Part shown: one piece after another, positions 45,381-55,074 of the stretch
How the letters are laid out: every line of letters begins with the position of its first letter
How positions within the stretch are numbered: position 1 is the first letter of the stretch
NCBI RefSeq assembly: GCF_009696045.1
Contig: NZ_VUMT01000011.1
Coordinates: 36,642 to 100,641 of the forward strand
Direction of reading: 5' to 3'
Origin: Velocimicrobium porci
GTDB taxonomy: Bacteria > Bacillota > Clostridia > Lachnospirales > Lachnospiraceae
DNA length: 64,000 nt
Notes under the pieces: model-generated
What the model saw: only the letters and a program-made list of their open reading frames with translations
Database searches by the model: none
Told to the model about the DNA's origin: nothing
Made by a program: the position numbers and the translations under genes

Positions 45381-47972
45381 CTATTCCTTTATGATTGCCT
45401 TCAATACACCATTCTCTGCAATAATTTCTATTATATCTCCCTCTTTTACCTTATCCTCAAGGATTAATTTCGCAGTCAATGTTTCCACATATTTTTGTAA
45501 ATAACGTTTTAATGGTCTTGCACCATATACTGGATCATAAGCTTCATCAATTATTAGCTGCATTGCATCATTGCTCAACTCTACTTTTAATTCTCTGTCT
45601 GCAAGACGTTTGTTTAACTCTTCCATCAGCAGATTTACAATTCCACTAATATTGTCTTTTGTCAATGGTTTAAAGAGAATAATTTCATCTAAACGGTTTA
45701 AAAATTCCGGTCTAAAATGTCCTCGTAAATCATTCATTACCAGTTCTTCTGCTTCTTTCTTAATTTCTCCATTTTCATTAATTCCATCTAATAAATAAGA
45801 AGAACCAATATTGGAAGTCATAATCAAAATTGTATTTTTAAAGTCAACTGTCCGTCCCTGTGAATCTGTAATACGTCCATCATCTAATACTTGCAATAAT
45901 ACATTAAATACATCCGGATGAGCTTTCTCAATTTCATCGAATAAAACAACAGAATAAGGTTTTCTTCGAACTGCCTCGGTCAATTGTCCGCCTTCCTCAT
46001 AACCTACATATCCCGGAGGTGCTCCAATTAATCTGGATACTGAATATTTCTCCATATATTCACTCATATCAATTCGAACCATATTTTGTTCATTATCAAA
46101 TAAAGACGCCGCCAATGTTTTAGCCAATTCTGTTTTTCCTACACCAGTAGGTCCTAAGAATAAAAACGAACCAATTGGTTTCGTAGGATCTTTAATACCT
46201 GCTTTCGAACGTAAGATAGCTTCGGTTACTTTTGTAACACCTTCGTTTTGACCAACAACTCTCTTGTGCAATTCTTCTTCCAAATGAAGTGTTTTATTTC
46301 TTTCACTTTCCGTTAATTTTGCAACCGGAATTCCTGTCCATCTGGAAATAATTTTAGCAATTTCTTCTTCCGTTACACTTTCATGAACTAATTCTCTTTC
46401 TTGATTTTTAACTTTTTCCTCTTCTTGTTCTAATTGTTTCTTTAGGGCAGGAAGTTTTCCATATTGAAGTTCAGCAGCTTTATTTAAATCATAATTTCTC
46501 TGTGCCATTTCTATCTCGTTATTCAATGCTTCTAACTCTTCTTTTAAATGCTGCACCTTTTCTACCGAAGCTTTTTCATTATCCCATTTTGCCTTTGAAT
46601 CGGCAAAGTTTTCTCTTAATTCTGCCAATTCTTTTTGTAATGCCTCTAGTCTCTCCTGGCTAAGACGATCTGTTTCTTTCTTTAAGGCTGCTTCTTCGAT
46701 TTCTAACTGCATAATCTTTCTTTGAACCTCATCTAATTCTGTAGGCATTGAGTCCAATTCTGTCTTAATTAAGGCACAAGCCTCATCAACTAAGTCAATT
46801 GCCTTATCCGGTAAAAATCGGTCAGAAATATAACGATTTGAAAGCGTTGCAGCTGATACTAATGCAGAGTCTGTAATTTTTACCCCATGAAAGACTTCGT
46901 ATCTATCTTTCAATCCACGAAGAATTGAAATCGTATCCTCTACTGTTGGTTCATCAACCATAACCGGCTGAAATCTTCTCTCCAACGCAGCATCTTTTTC
47001 AATATACATGCGATATTCATTTAGTGTAGTTGCACCGATACAGTGAAGTTCACCTCTGGCAAGCATTGGTTTCAACATATTTCCTGCATCCATAGAACCT
47101 TCTGTTTTACCGGCTCCAACAATGGTATGAAGTTCATCAATGAACAGAATAATCTGACCTTCACTTTTCTTTACTTCTTCTAGTACCGCTTTTAGACGTT
47201 CTTCAAATTCACCTCTATATTTTGCTCCTGCAACTAAATTACCCATATCAAGTGCAAATAATTTCTTATCCTTTAATCCTTCTGGAACATCTCCTCTGAC
47301 AATACGTTGCGCCAAACCTTCAACTGCCGCCGTTTTACCAACACCGGGTTCTCCAATTAATACCGGATTATTTTTTGCCTTTCTTGATAAAATTCGAATA
47401 ATATTACGAATCTCAGCATCTCGTCCAATTACAGGGTCCAACTTTTGATTTCTGGCCCGCTCTACTAAATCATATCCATACTTTTCTAATGTATCATAAG
47501 TTGCTTCTGGATTATCACTCGTTACTTTTTGATTGCCTCTTACCGTTGATAGTGCTTGTAAAAACCGTTCTCTTGTAATTCGGAAATCCTTAAACAGCTC
47601 CTTTACTTCTCTGCTTGGTTGTTTTATCATACTTAAAAATAAGTGCTCTACAGATACATACTCATCACCCATCTGCTTTGCTTCATTTTCAGCATAAATA
47701 AGAACCTTGTTCAAATCATTTCCAACATAAATCTGACCACCGGAAACCTTTGGTCGTTTATTCAGCAACCCTTGAATCTGTGCGATAAACACTTCCGGCT
47801 CAATCTCCATCTTCTGAATCAATTTGTAAATCAGGCTGTCTTCTATGGTCAAAAGACTATATAACAAATGTTCCTGTGCAAGTTCCTGATGTCCATTGTC
47901 ATATGCAATCTTCTCACAGTTATTGACTGCTTCCATTGATTTCTGTGTAAAACGATTGATATTCATGTTCAC
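45381..47972 (-). CDS. clpB: ClpB disaggregase
   Basis: A full-length 863-residue protein. It has an N-terminal Clp repeat domain (1-145), NBD1 with GEPGVGKT near 203, a coiled-coil middle domain (about 405-525) that distinguishes ClpB from ClpA/ClpC, and NBD2 with GPTGVGKTE near 605. It works with DnaK and small heat-shock proteins to pull proteins out of aggregates. The gene has its own promoter but no CIRCE site. A 7-bp inverted repeat overlaps its -35. Confidence 0.97.
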   Translation of the reverse strand: MNMNINRFTQKSMEAVNNCEKIAYDNGHQELAQEHLLYSLLTIEDSLIYKLIQKMEIEPEVFIAQIQGLLNKRPKVSGGQIYVGNDLNKVLIYAENEAKQMGDEYVSVEHLFLSMIKQPSREVKELFKDFRITRERFLQALSTVRGNQKVTSDNPEATYDTLEKYGYDLVERARNQKLDPVIGRDAEIRNIIRILSRKAKNNPVLIGEPGVGKTAAVEGLAQRIVRGDVPEGLKDKKLFALDMGNLVAGAKYRGEFEERLKAVLEEVKKSEGQIILFIDELHTIVGAGKTEGSMDAGNMLKPMLARGELHCIGATTLNEYRMYIEKDAALERRFQPVMVDEPTVEDTISILRGLKDRYEVFHGVKITDSALVSAATLSNRYISDRFLPDKAIDLVDEACALIKTELDSMPTELDEVQRKIMQLEIEEAALKKETDRLSQERLEALQKELAELRENFADSKAKWDNEKASVEKVQHLKEELEALNNEIEMAQRNYDLNKAAELQYGKLPALKKQLEQEEEKVKNQERELVHESVTEEEIAKIISRWTGIPVAKLTESERNKTLHLEEELHKRVVGQNEGVTKVTEAILRSKAGIKDPTKPIGSFLFLGPTGVGKTELAKTLAASLFDNEQNMVRIDMSEYMEKYSVSRLIGAPPGYVGYEEGGQLTEAVRRKPYSVVLFDEIEKAHPDVFNVLLQVLDDGRITDSQGRTVDFKNTILIMTSNIGSSYLLDGINENGEIKKEAEELVMNDLRGHFRPEFLNRLDEIILFKPLTKDNISGIVNLLMEELNKRLADRELKVELSNDAMQLIIDEAYDPVYGARPLKRYLQKYVETLTAKLILEDKVKEGDIIEIIAENGVLKAIIKE

Positions 47973-48054
47973 TCCTCCTTATTGCTTCTTTATTTTCATC
48001 TTTTTCAAATTTATCATCAGTTGCTAAATTTTGCATCTTATCTGTTCTATATCA

Positions 48055-48089
48055 AATATAACACATATAACTAATGCTGTCAATTAGTT
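48055..48089 (-). promoter_or_regulatory. clpB promoter with inverted repeat over the -35
   Basis: On the minus strand TTGACA (48078-48083), a 17-base spacer and TATATT (48055-48060). AACTAAT (48069-48075) and ATTAGTT (48083-48089) form an inverted repeat centred on the -35 region, a possible repressor site not matching CIRCE or the CtsR heptads. Confidence 0.7.
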
Positions 48090-48102
48090 TTTTAACTTTT
48101 AC

Positions 48103-48151
48103 TTGACAACAACATTTTTAATTGATATATTGTGTATATAGTATATATACA
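48103..48151 (+). promoter_or_regulatory. Promoter and YtrA-type operator of the GntR-ABC operon
   Basis: TTGACA (48103-48108), a 17-base spacer and TATATT (48126-48131). At the start site TGTATATA and TATATACA (48133-48151, GTA... centre) form an 8-bp-armed palindrome typical of YtrA-subfamily GntR sites. This predicts autorepression. Confidence 0.75.
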
Positions 48152-48202
48152 ATATGACCAGAAATATTAAACTTCTATTCTGTCATAAAAAGGAGCATGC
48201 AA

Positions 48203-48580
48203 ATGAATATTATAATAAGCAATACCGGGAATACTCCTATTTACGAACAAATCTATTCCCAAATAAAAACAATGATAATAAACGGTACATTAAAAGAAGG
48301 TGATTTACTTCCCTCTATGCGACTTTTAGCAAAAGAACTCCGTATCAGCGTAATTACAACCAAAAGAGCTTACGAAGAGCTGGAACGGGACGGTTTTATC
48401 CAGACAATCACTGGGAAAGGAAGCTTCGTTGGAAAAACAAATCTCGAATTAATCAAAGAGGAACATTTAAAAGAAGTAGAATTACATTTAAGCGAAGCTG
48501 TAAATCATGCGAAGCTTGGAAATCTTCCACTAAATGAAATACTTGAATTATTAACTAGTATTTACAATGAAACCTTATAA
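48203..48580 (+). CDS. GntR-family regulator, YtrA subfamily
   Basis: About 125 residues. The winged helix-turn-helix is YEQIYSQIKTMIINGTLKEG, LPSMRLLAKELRISVITTKR and GFIQTITGKGSFVG. A short C-terminal helical tail (80-125) follows, as in YtrA regulators without a ligand domain. ATG 48203 lies 7 bases after AGGAG; ATG 48197 is too close. It heads an operon with an ABC ATPase and a permease. Such regulators usually repress their own transporter and respond to cell-wall antibiotics; the inducer here is unknown. Confidence 0.93.
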   Translation: MNIIISNTGNTPIYEQIYSQIKTMIINGTLKEGDLLPSMRLLAKELRISVITTKRAYEELERDGFIQTITGKGSFVGKTNLELIKEEHLKEVELHLSEAVNHAKLGNLPLNEILELLTSIYNETL

Positions 48581-48618
48581 TACTCATTTATTAACTGATT
48601 CTAAAAGGAGGCTTTACT

Positions 48619-49485
48619 ATGGAATATGCGTTAGAAATATCCAACTTGGTAAAGAATTATTCTGATTTTTTATTAGACAATGTAAATTTAAAACTTCCAA
48701 AAGGTTCTATTATGGGCTTTATCGGTGAAAATGGAGCCGGAAAAAGTACAACCATAAAAGCAATATTAAATATTATAAAAAAAGATTCTGGAGAAATTCG
48801 TATTCTCGGAATGAATGCCTCCGACCCGGAAAATGAAATACAAATAAAACAGCAAGTTGGCGTTGTTTTCGATGAAAACCATTTTCATGATTTATTAAAT
48901 GCCAAAGGTGTAAACCGATTTATGAACAAAATTTATCCTAACTGGAATCAAGAGTTATTTTTTCAATACATAAAAAAGTTCCAGATTCCTGAAAACAAAT
49001 TTATCAAAGAATTTTCACGCGGTATGAAGATGAAATTTAATATTTCTGTTGCTTTAGCTCATGAACCAAAGTTACTGCTTCTTGACGAAGCCACAAGTGG
49101 ACTTGACCCCGTAGTAAGAAATGAAATCTTAGATGTTTTTCTTGATTTTATACAAGATGAGGAACATTCTATTTTAATTTCTTCTCATATCACATCCGAT
49201 TTGGAAAGAATCTGTGACTATATAACATTTGTCCATGAAGGAAAAATAATTCTTTCCAAAACAAAAGATGAATTACTGGAAAACTTCCATATTTTCCATT
49301 GTTCCAAAGAATCCCTTACCGAACTGGATTCTTCCATTATCCGAGGTATTCATGAAAACCGTTTTGCCTGCGATGTATTAATCGAACTGGAACCCAATAT
49401 GCTAGAACAATATAAAAATTATATAATTGACCGTGTTTCTTTGGAGGATATCATGCTTTACTATGGAAAGGAGCAATTGCTATGA
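48619..49485 (+). CDS. ABC transporter ATP-binding protein
   Basis: The protein has 288 residues. Walker A is GENGAGKST (about 36-44), the signature region EFSRGMKMKFNISVAL is a divergent LSGGQ typical of YtrB/BcrA-like ATPases, Walker B is LLLLDEATSGLD, and the H-loop is SSHITSD. The start follows AAAGGAGG. The next gene (permease) overlaps its end by 4 bases (ATGA). Likely role is export or envelope defence under the upstream GntR regulator. Confidence 0.93.
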   Translation: MEYALEISNLVKNYSDFLLDNVNLKLPKGSIMGFIGENGAGKSTTIKAILNIIKKDSGEIRILGMNASDPENEIQIKQQVGVVFDENHFHDLLNAKGVNRFMNKIYPNWNQELFFQYIKKFQIPENKFIKEFSRGMKMKFNISVALAHEPKLLLLDEATSGLDPVVRNEILDVFLDFIQDEEHSILISSHITSDLERICDYITFVHEGKIILSKTKDELLENFHIFHCSKESLTELDSSIIRGIHENRFACDVLIELEPNMLEQYKNYIIDRVSLEDIMLYYGKEQLL

Positions 49486-50138
49486 CAGGATTAATTATAA
49501 AGGACTTACTAAATTTAAAAAAATATCTGCGGACTCTGCTCGGAGTTATTATAATATACGTAATTTGGGGTTATACCATAAATGAACCGCTTTTCCTTGG
49601 AAGCTTTACCAGCCTTTTATTTGTCATGGTTGTCGTTAGCAGTTTTGCTTATGATGAAGCTGCCAAATGGAATGAATATGCCCTTACTCTGCCTATTAAG
49701 AGAAATGATTTTATCTATAGCAAGTATATTCTTTCTTTACTATTTATGGTAATCGGTACGCTGATTTCATTGTTTTCTATGCTTTCCTTTTATATTATAA
49801 AAGAACAGACAATTCCAATTACCGATATAACAACTAACCTTGTAGTTTCTTTAGTATTAAGTGCTTTTTACATCAGCCTTATCATTCCAATCACCGTTAA
49901 ACTTGGAGTTGAAAAAAGCCGTTTTACTTCAGTTGCTATATTTCTTGTTCCCGTAATTATAGTACTTATGGGAGCAAAACTACTTCCTGTTTCTGTACTT
50001 CCAACCGAGCAACAGCTCAATGAATTTTTTGATCGTATATCTTCGCTGCTTTTTATTACTATTCCTATTCTTATTATGCTATTCCTCGCCTTATCCTGCT
50101 TCATTACTTGCAAAATTTTTTCTAAAAAAGAATATTAG
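49482..50138 (+). CDS. ABC-2 type permease (YtrC/YtrD-like small subunit)
   Basis: The protein has 218 residues with six predicted membrane helices, starting near LRTLLGVIIIYVIWGY and ending ITIPILIMLFLALSCFITC. The conserved ABC-2 style motif YDEAAKWNEYALTLPIKRND lies after helix 2. It pairs with the upstream ATPase through a 4-base overlap. Substrate unknown. Confidence 0.88.
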   Translation: MTGLIIKDLLNLKKYLRTLLGVIIIYVIWGYTINEPLFLGSFTSLLFVMVVVSSFAYDEAAKWNEYALTLPIKRNDFIYSKYILSLLFMVIGTLISLFSMLSFYIIKEQTIPITDITTNLVVSLVLSAFYISLIIPITVKLGVEKSRFTSVAIFLVPVIIVLMGAKLLPVSVLPTEQQLNEFFDRISSLLFITIPILIMLFLALSCFITCKIFSKKEY

Positions 50139-50139
50139 C

Positions 50140-50182
50140 AGAGAAAGACAGGCGGTAAACACTACCTCCTGTCTTTCTCTTA
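50140..50182. terminator. Bidirectional terminator between the ABC operon and mgtE
   Basis: AGAGAAAGACAGG (50140-50152) pairs exactly with CCTGTCTTTCTCT (50168-50180), between converging genes. Confidence 0.88.
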
Positions 50183-51511
50183 TAATCCCATAATCCACAT
50201 CGCAATATTAAAATAAATAATTAATGAACAACTATCAACTAACGTAGAAATCAGCGGTGCGGCCATAATAGCAGGATCCAGATTAATTTTTTTTGCAATC
50301 ATAGGCAACACACAGCCAAGACACTTCGCCAAAAGAATAGTTCCCATTAAAGTAAGTCCCAAAACAAGAGCAATTGTAAGATTATGATAAAATAGCCAGA
50401 TTCTCACTCCATTTACAATCGCAAGACAAGAACCCACAATAAGAGCAATTCTTGCCTCTTTAAATATAACCTTTGGAAAATCCTTTAACCGAATCTCATC
50501 CACTGCCAGACCACGAATCACCATGGTAGAGCTTTGAGAACCACAGTTTCCACCAGTTCCCATTATCATCGGCACAAAAGACACAAGTAATGGAATTGCT
50601 GCAAATGCTGCCTCATACTTTGTTATAATTGCACCGGTTACCGTTGCAGATAACATTAAAAACAAAAGCCAGAAAATACGATTCTTCGCATGTTTCCAGA
50701 CAGATGTCTTAAAATAGGAATCTTCACTCGGACTCATTGCAGCCATAATTTCAAAATCTTCTTTTGCCTCTTCTTTGATGACGTCCATCGCATCGTCAAA
50801 AGTAACAATCCCAACTAAACGATGTTCTTTATCAACAACAGGTATCGCAAGAAAACCATACTTATCAAATTTTTTTCCAACCTCTTCTTTATCTTCTAAA
50901 GTTTCCACATAAATATAGCTTGTTTCCATAATATCTTCAATTTTACTTGCTTTATCTGATAACAACAAGGTTCGAACTGACACAAGTCCAATTAATTTTC
51001 TGTCTTCCGCAGTTACATAACAGGTATAAATTGTTTCCTTATCTACACCCGTTTTTCGAATCCTTTGAAATGCTTCATCTACCGTCATCGTTTTTTTCAA
51101 ATCCACATATTCAATTGTCATAATACTTCCGGCACAATCTTTTGGATATTTTAGCACCTCGTTGATCACCTTTCTCATGTCAGGTGCCGTATGCCTTAAG
51201 ATTCTTTTTACTACATTTGCCGGCATCTCTTCAATAATATCAACTGCATCATCTAAAAAAATTTCATCCATAAAATCCTTTAGCTCTCTATCGCTAAATG
51301 CCTGAATCAAATGTTCTTGGACATCTCCGTCCATTTCAACAAATACTTCTGCCGCTAATTCTTTTGGTAATATTCGATAAAGACAAAGTAATTCTTCATC
51401 CGAAGCATCCTCCAATAAAAGTATTATGTCAACCGGTTCCATATCTTTTAACAGTTTCCCCAGTTCTGCATATTTTTTCTGTTCCAGCAATTTATTAATC
51501 CGTTCTTTCAT
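50180..51511 (-). CDS. mgtE: Magnesium transporter MgtE
   Basis: The protein has 443 residues. The MgtE N domain (superhelix, 1-130) is followed by a pair of CBS domains (about 135-255, with AGSIMTIEYVDL and AIPVVDKEHRLVGIVTFDD). Five C-terminal membrane helices contain VPMIMGTGGNCGSQSSTMVI, the pore signature. CBS domains close the channel when cytoplasmic Mg2+ is high. It is the last gene of an apparent minus-strand operon after an asparaginase and a HAD phosphatase. No Mg-responsive leader is visible in the 25-base gap. Confidence 0.96.
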   Translation of the reverse strand: MKERINKLLEQKKYAELGKLLKDMEPVDIILLLEDASDEELLCLYRILPKELAAEVFVEMDGDVQEHLIQAFSDRELKDFMDEIFLDDAVDIIEEMPANVVKRILRHTAPDMRKVINEVLKYPKDCAGSIMTIEYVDLKKTMTVDEAFQRIRKTGVDKETIYTCYVTAEDRKLIGLVSVRTLLLSDKASKIEDIMETSYIYVETLEDKEEVGKKFDKYGFLAIPVVDKEHRLVGIVTFDDAMDVIKEEAKEDFEIMAAMSPSEDSYFKTSVWKHAKNRIFWLLFLMLSATVTGAIITKYEAAFAAIPLLVSFVPMIMGTGGNCGSQSSTMVIRGLAVDEIRLKDFPKVIFKEARIALIVGSCLAIVNGVRIWLFYHNLTIALVLGLTLMGTILLAKCLGCVLPMIAKKINLDPAIMAAPLISTLVDSCSLIIYFNIAMWIMGL

Positions 51512-51536
51512 TGGACAGCCTCCTTTGCATTTTCCC

Positions 51537-52364
51537 CTAGTCCAGTTCAGCTAAAAGCTTCTTTAATTCCTTCAACACACCATCATTCACATTTGTGTCG
51601 GCAATATAGTTCGCTTCCCGTTGTACTTCTTCTCTTGCATTGCCAACCGCATAGCTGTATTCGGCACGGTGTAACATCTCGATATCATTCAAGTTATCCC
51701 CAAACACCATTGTTTCAGAAACTTTTATCCCCATAATTTTTTGAATTTGTTCTACTGCATTTCCCTTATTTCCATCTTTATCAAATAAATCAATCCACTC
51801 TTTTCCTGCGCATACCGCTGAGATCCTTGGATGTACACTCCAATAATCCATGAATTCTTCTCCTGCAACCTCTTCTGCTCTTCCATCTTTTTGAAACAAA
51901 CTCATTTTAATAATTGTATCGTCTACCTCATCAAAATCATCCACCAATGTAATATCGTAGTGATAACCTTCCTTCATCAATCTATATAACTCCCTGTCTG
52001 CTCGTCTGATATAAGTTGTCTTTACTCCGGAAAGCAACAACTGACAGTTCTCAATTGCGTCAATTCTTTTCTTTATATCCTGCACATCTTCCTTTAAAAT
52101 TTCCGTTCTTGCCATTACTTCACCACGACACATCACAAGATTTCCATTTTCTGATATAATAATAATATCATTTGCAATTCTTTCAAACAGATTCCGAATA
52201 CTCTCATATTGTCTTCCGCTAGCTGCTGCAAATATAATCCCTTTTTCTTTTAATGCAAGAATTACATCAAAGACCTCTTTGTTGATTTCGCTTGTACCAT
52301 CCGGCACTAATGTGCCATCAATATCAGAACAAATTAACTTTATGTTTCTCGTTTTTTGACTCAT
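51537..52364 (-). CDS. HAD superfamily hydrolase, Cof-type (subfamily IIB)
   Basis: About 275 residues. The HAD motif I is LICSDIDGTLVPDG with nucleophile Asp, motif II AAASGRQ, and motif IV FGDNLNDIEML near the C-terminus, with a type IIB cap domain between. Such enzymes dephosphorylate sugar phosphates, FMN or other small substrates, and the substrate is not predictable. ATG 52364 is 9 bases after GAGGG; ATG 52370 is closer and less likely. It sits 18 bases after the asparaginase gene. Confidence 0.93.
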   Translation of the reverse strand: MSQKTRNIKLICSDIDGTLVPDGTSEINKEVFDVILALKEKGIIFAAASGRQYESIRNLFERIANDIIIISENGNLVMCRGEVMARTEILKEDVQDIKKRIDAIENCQLLLSGVKTTYIRRADRELYRLMKEGYHYDITLVDDFDEVDDTIIKMSLFQKDGRAEEVAGEEFMDYWSVHPRISAVCAGKEWIDLFDKDGNKGNAVEQIQKIMGIKVSETMVFGDNLNDIEMLHRAEYSYAVGNAREEVQREANYIADTNVNDGVLKELKKLLAELD

Positions 52365-52382
52365 GCCCATTATCCCTCACTT

Positions 52383-53405
52383 TTAATGGTATTCATTTTT
52401 CTTTCTCTTTGGAACAGTTATCTCACCTGCAAGATTTTTCAAAAACAATGACTCAATCTCTTTTTTATCTGATGTCTGCCCAAGTACCCACATTAGTTTT
52501 GTAACAGCTGCCTCTGTTGTCATATCATTACATGGCAAAGCCCCTTGCTTTAATATTTTCTGTCCTGCCTGATAAACGGACAAATTACTTCCCTCATAAA
52601 GACACTGACTTCCAACTACAACTGTCATCCCTTTTTCAATCACATTTTTGATTGCTTCCGGAAGATTTCTCTTTTTAAAGTGCATTCCACCAATTCCAAA
52701 TGCTTCAACTACAACACCTTCATATCCCATTTGATATAAATGCTCAAAAATATCCGGATTTGTTCCCGGAACCAGCTTTAGCAAAAAAACCTTCGTTGAT
52801 AACTTATCTTTTAATTCAAATCGTCGATGCGTCCTTTTCAATGCGTAGCGATTAATATCAAGACCATTTGAATTTACAACCCCTATATAGGGATAATTAA
52901 TACTTTCAAAGGCATCAAAGCTAATTGTTCTTACTTTACTTGCCCTTGTTCCAAGAATAACTTTGCGGTTAAATGCAACAAAAATTCCTGGAACTCCACT
53001 TCCTGCCATATTAACAGCACACCGGCAATTCTCCACGGCATCAGCAATTGGATTTAAAATAGACAGCTGGCTTCCAGTCAACACAACCGGTATCGTAATA
53101 TTCGGCAACATAAAAGACAGCGCCGCAGCCGTATAAGCCATTGTATCTGTACCATGAATAATAACCATTCCATGATAATCTTCTCTTTTTTCATACACCG
53201 TCCGTGCAATCAGCTTCCATTCCTCCGGCTGCATGTTAGAACTGTCAATTGCCATTAAATCCATAAATTCTACATCATAATAATTCATAATTCCTTCCAT
53301 GCTGGAAAAAATCTCTGTGCTATTTAGTTCAGGTGCCAAACCTTCCTCCCCTTTTGAAGAAGCCAGTGTACCTCCCGTTGTGATAATTAAAAGCCTTTTT
53401 TTCAT
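52383..53405 (-). CDS. Asparaginase, type I (cytoplasmic)
   Basis: The protein has 340 residues. Catalytic motif 1 is ITTGGTLASSKGE with nucleophile Thr, and motif 2 is IIHGTDTMAYTAAAL with the second Thr and Asp. The C-terminal domain and AnsA-like length without a signal peptide point to cytoplasmic type I asparaginase. It hydrolyses L-asparagine to aspartate and ammonia. It leads the operon with the HAD phosphatase and mgtE. Confidence 0.94.
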   Translation of the reverse strand: MKKRLLIITTGGTLASSKGEEGLAPELNSTEIFSSMEGIMNYYDVEFMDLMAIDSSNMQPEEWKLIARTVYEKREDYHGMVIIHGTDTMAYTAAALSFMLPNITIPVVLTGSQLSILNPIADAVENCRCAVNMAGSGVPGIFVAFNRKVILGTRASKVRTISFDAFESINYPYIGVVNSNGLDINRYALKRTHRRFELKDKLSTKVFLLKLVPGTNPDIFEHLYQMGYEGVVVEAFGIGGMHFKKRNLPEAIKNVIEKGMTVVVGSQCLYEGSNLSVYQAGQKILKQGALPCNDMTTEAAVTKLMWVLGQTSDKKEIESLFLKNLAGEITVPKRKKNEYH

Positions 53406-53524
53406 ATGTTACCTCTATCTTTATTTTTAGTCTTACTTTTCTAGCAATTTTCTCTGTTACTAGTATAGCACATTTTTTTCATTTTTTAATCATTTTCTCA
53501 GATGATAACATAAAATTTAAATTA

Positions 53525-53560
53525 AAAAACCGCCCTTTCATAAAAAAGGAAACGGTTTTT
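53525..53560 (-). terminator. Terminator of the pyruvyltransferase-like gene
   Basis: AAAAACCG (53525-53532) and CGGTTTTT (53553-53560) with an imperfect inner stem; on the minus strand the U run is TTTTTTAA. It lies 38 bases after the stop. Confidence 0.65.
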
Positions 53561-53597
53561 ATCCTCTGTTATAATCATAGTATCTATCCTGTTTCAC

Positions 53598-54989
53598 TCA
53601 ACATGACAGTTTTCGCAATAAACGTTTATAGAAACTATGATTTTTCATTTTTTTGACTGTATTTATCTCATTCTTTAACTCTTTATTTTCTGCTCTAAGG
53701 TTTAAAACAGTTTTTCTATAGTCCTCTTTTTTATTCTCTAAGAACGTATAATAAAGATTCATTCTCTCTTCTCTTTCTTTCCATGAAACACAAGAAATAG
53801 ATCGAATTGGAGGTTCTAATTCCATTTTTCCAAGTTTTTCTTCAAATGGCACTTTCTTTGCCTCTCCATTCTTATCATAAATTGTTTCTAAACCATTCTG
53901 ATCCAAAAACTGAAGGAAATGAAAGAATCTCTGTTCATGCCCCAAAGTAACACTATTAAAGTCAGTTTTTGCATAAATCTCAAAAATATCCGTCTTGCTT
54001 GTCATCTGTTTTACTGTCTGATGTGGAATATTATGATATCTCGCAAGTTCCAATATTCTTCCATCATAGACAAAAATATAACTTGGTGTTCCCGCCAGAA
54101 CTCCTGCAATATTTCCATGAATTCTGCTTCCAAATGAAAATTCTGACTCTTTTATATATTGAATCCATTGTGGTACATTCACAAATCCACGGATTTTATC
54201 ATTCCTATAATCTTTACTTGCAATGTGAACCGGATATTTTTTCGGAACCGATGTATGTTTTTCTACCGGATATGGAACTCCTGCATACATTAACCTTAGT
54301 TCTTCGATTGACTGCGGAATAATTGTATAATTTGGAAGCTGAATTTTACTTTTTTCTATCGTCTGATGTAAAATTTTTGGCAAGTCAATTTTATAATTAA
54401 TACACACATCAGACTCTTCGGTCAAATTATTTTTTTTTGGTTTAGGCAACTGTTTTCCATACGTATACATCGAAGGACATCCAATCACTGTAAAATCTTT
54501 TTCTTCCTGAAAACCAAGGATTTTCAAATATTCTGCCGTAATTTCTCCTCTTACCCCGACAAGTGCAGATTTTTCTAAAACAGCCTTCATAAATTCTTTT
54601 GCAGGTTCATTAAATAAAAACTCCTGATTTAAAGGGCTATCAATCTTTTTTTGTATTCCAATCCCAGTTACAATGCACGGAATCGTAAGGTTCTTTACTA
54701 TCTTCGTAAGATATTCTAATTCTTTTATAAATCCATCTCGAAACGCATTCGCAAGAGGAATTACAAAATAATCATACTCCTGATTCATTTTTTCAATTTC
54801 TTCTAACTGATATGCCCTATTCGTTAAAATTGTGTCAATCTCTGTGTCCTCTGTCATTAAAGTTCGAAACATGCTATATACAAAGAGCATATTTCCCATG
54901 TTATTGCCAATTAAGTTTTGTGTCACCACATCAAATTGGCTTCTATTATCCAATGGTGACATTCCAGCACGCATTAAAATTCGTTTCAA
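53598..54989 (-). CDS. Polysaccharide pyruvyl transferase family protein
   Basis: The protein has 463 residues. Signature parts of the pyruvyl transferase fold are present: NLIGNNMGNMLFVYSMFRTL (N-terminal NxGN-like motif), VGVRGEITAEYL, and SFGSRIHGNIAGVLAGTPSY with the conserved Arg-His pair, followed by a C-terminal highly charged coiled coil (about 405-463, NLRAENKELKNEI). The family attaches pyruvate ketals to cell-surface sugars, but the coiled coil and the absence of other sugar genes nearby leave its role open. It stands alone between asparaginase and the two-component system. Confidence 0.82.
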   Translation of the reverse strand: MKRILMRAGMSPLDNRSQFDVVTQNLIGNNMGNMLFVYSMFRTLMTEDTEIDTILTNRAYQLEEIEKMNQEYDYFVIPLANAFRDGFIKELEYLTKIVKNLTIPCIVTGIGIQKKIDSPLNQEFLFNEPAKEFMKAVLEKSALVGVRGEITAEYLKILGFQEEKDFTVIGCPSMYTYGKQLPKPKKNNLTEESDVCINYKIDLPKILHQTIEKSKIQLPNYTIIPQSIEELRLMYAGVPYPVEKHTSVPKKYPVHIASKDYRNDKIRGFVNVPQWIQYIKESEFSFGSRIHGNIAGVLAGTPSYIFVYDGRILELARYHNIPHQTVKQMTSKTDIFEIYAKTDFNSVTLGHEQRFFHFLQFLDQNGLETIYDKNGEAKKVPFEEKLGKMELEPPIRSISCVSWKEREERMNLYYTFLENKKEDYRKTVLNLRAENKELKNEINTVKKMKNHSFYKRLLRKLSC

Positions 54990-55074
54990 AAGTCATCATT
55001 CTCCTTTTTTCTTTTATGTATCATTTTTACTCATATAAAATACTCTAAAAAAGGATTGTGATGGAAATATGTTT

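Noticed and set aside
48055..48089. CIRCE site at clpB
   Set aside because: The inverted repeat is AACTAAT-N7-ATTAGTT, not TTAGCACTC-N9-GAGTGCTAA.
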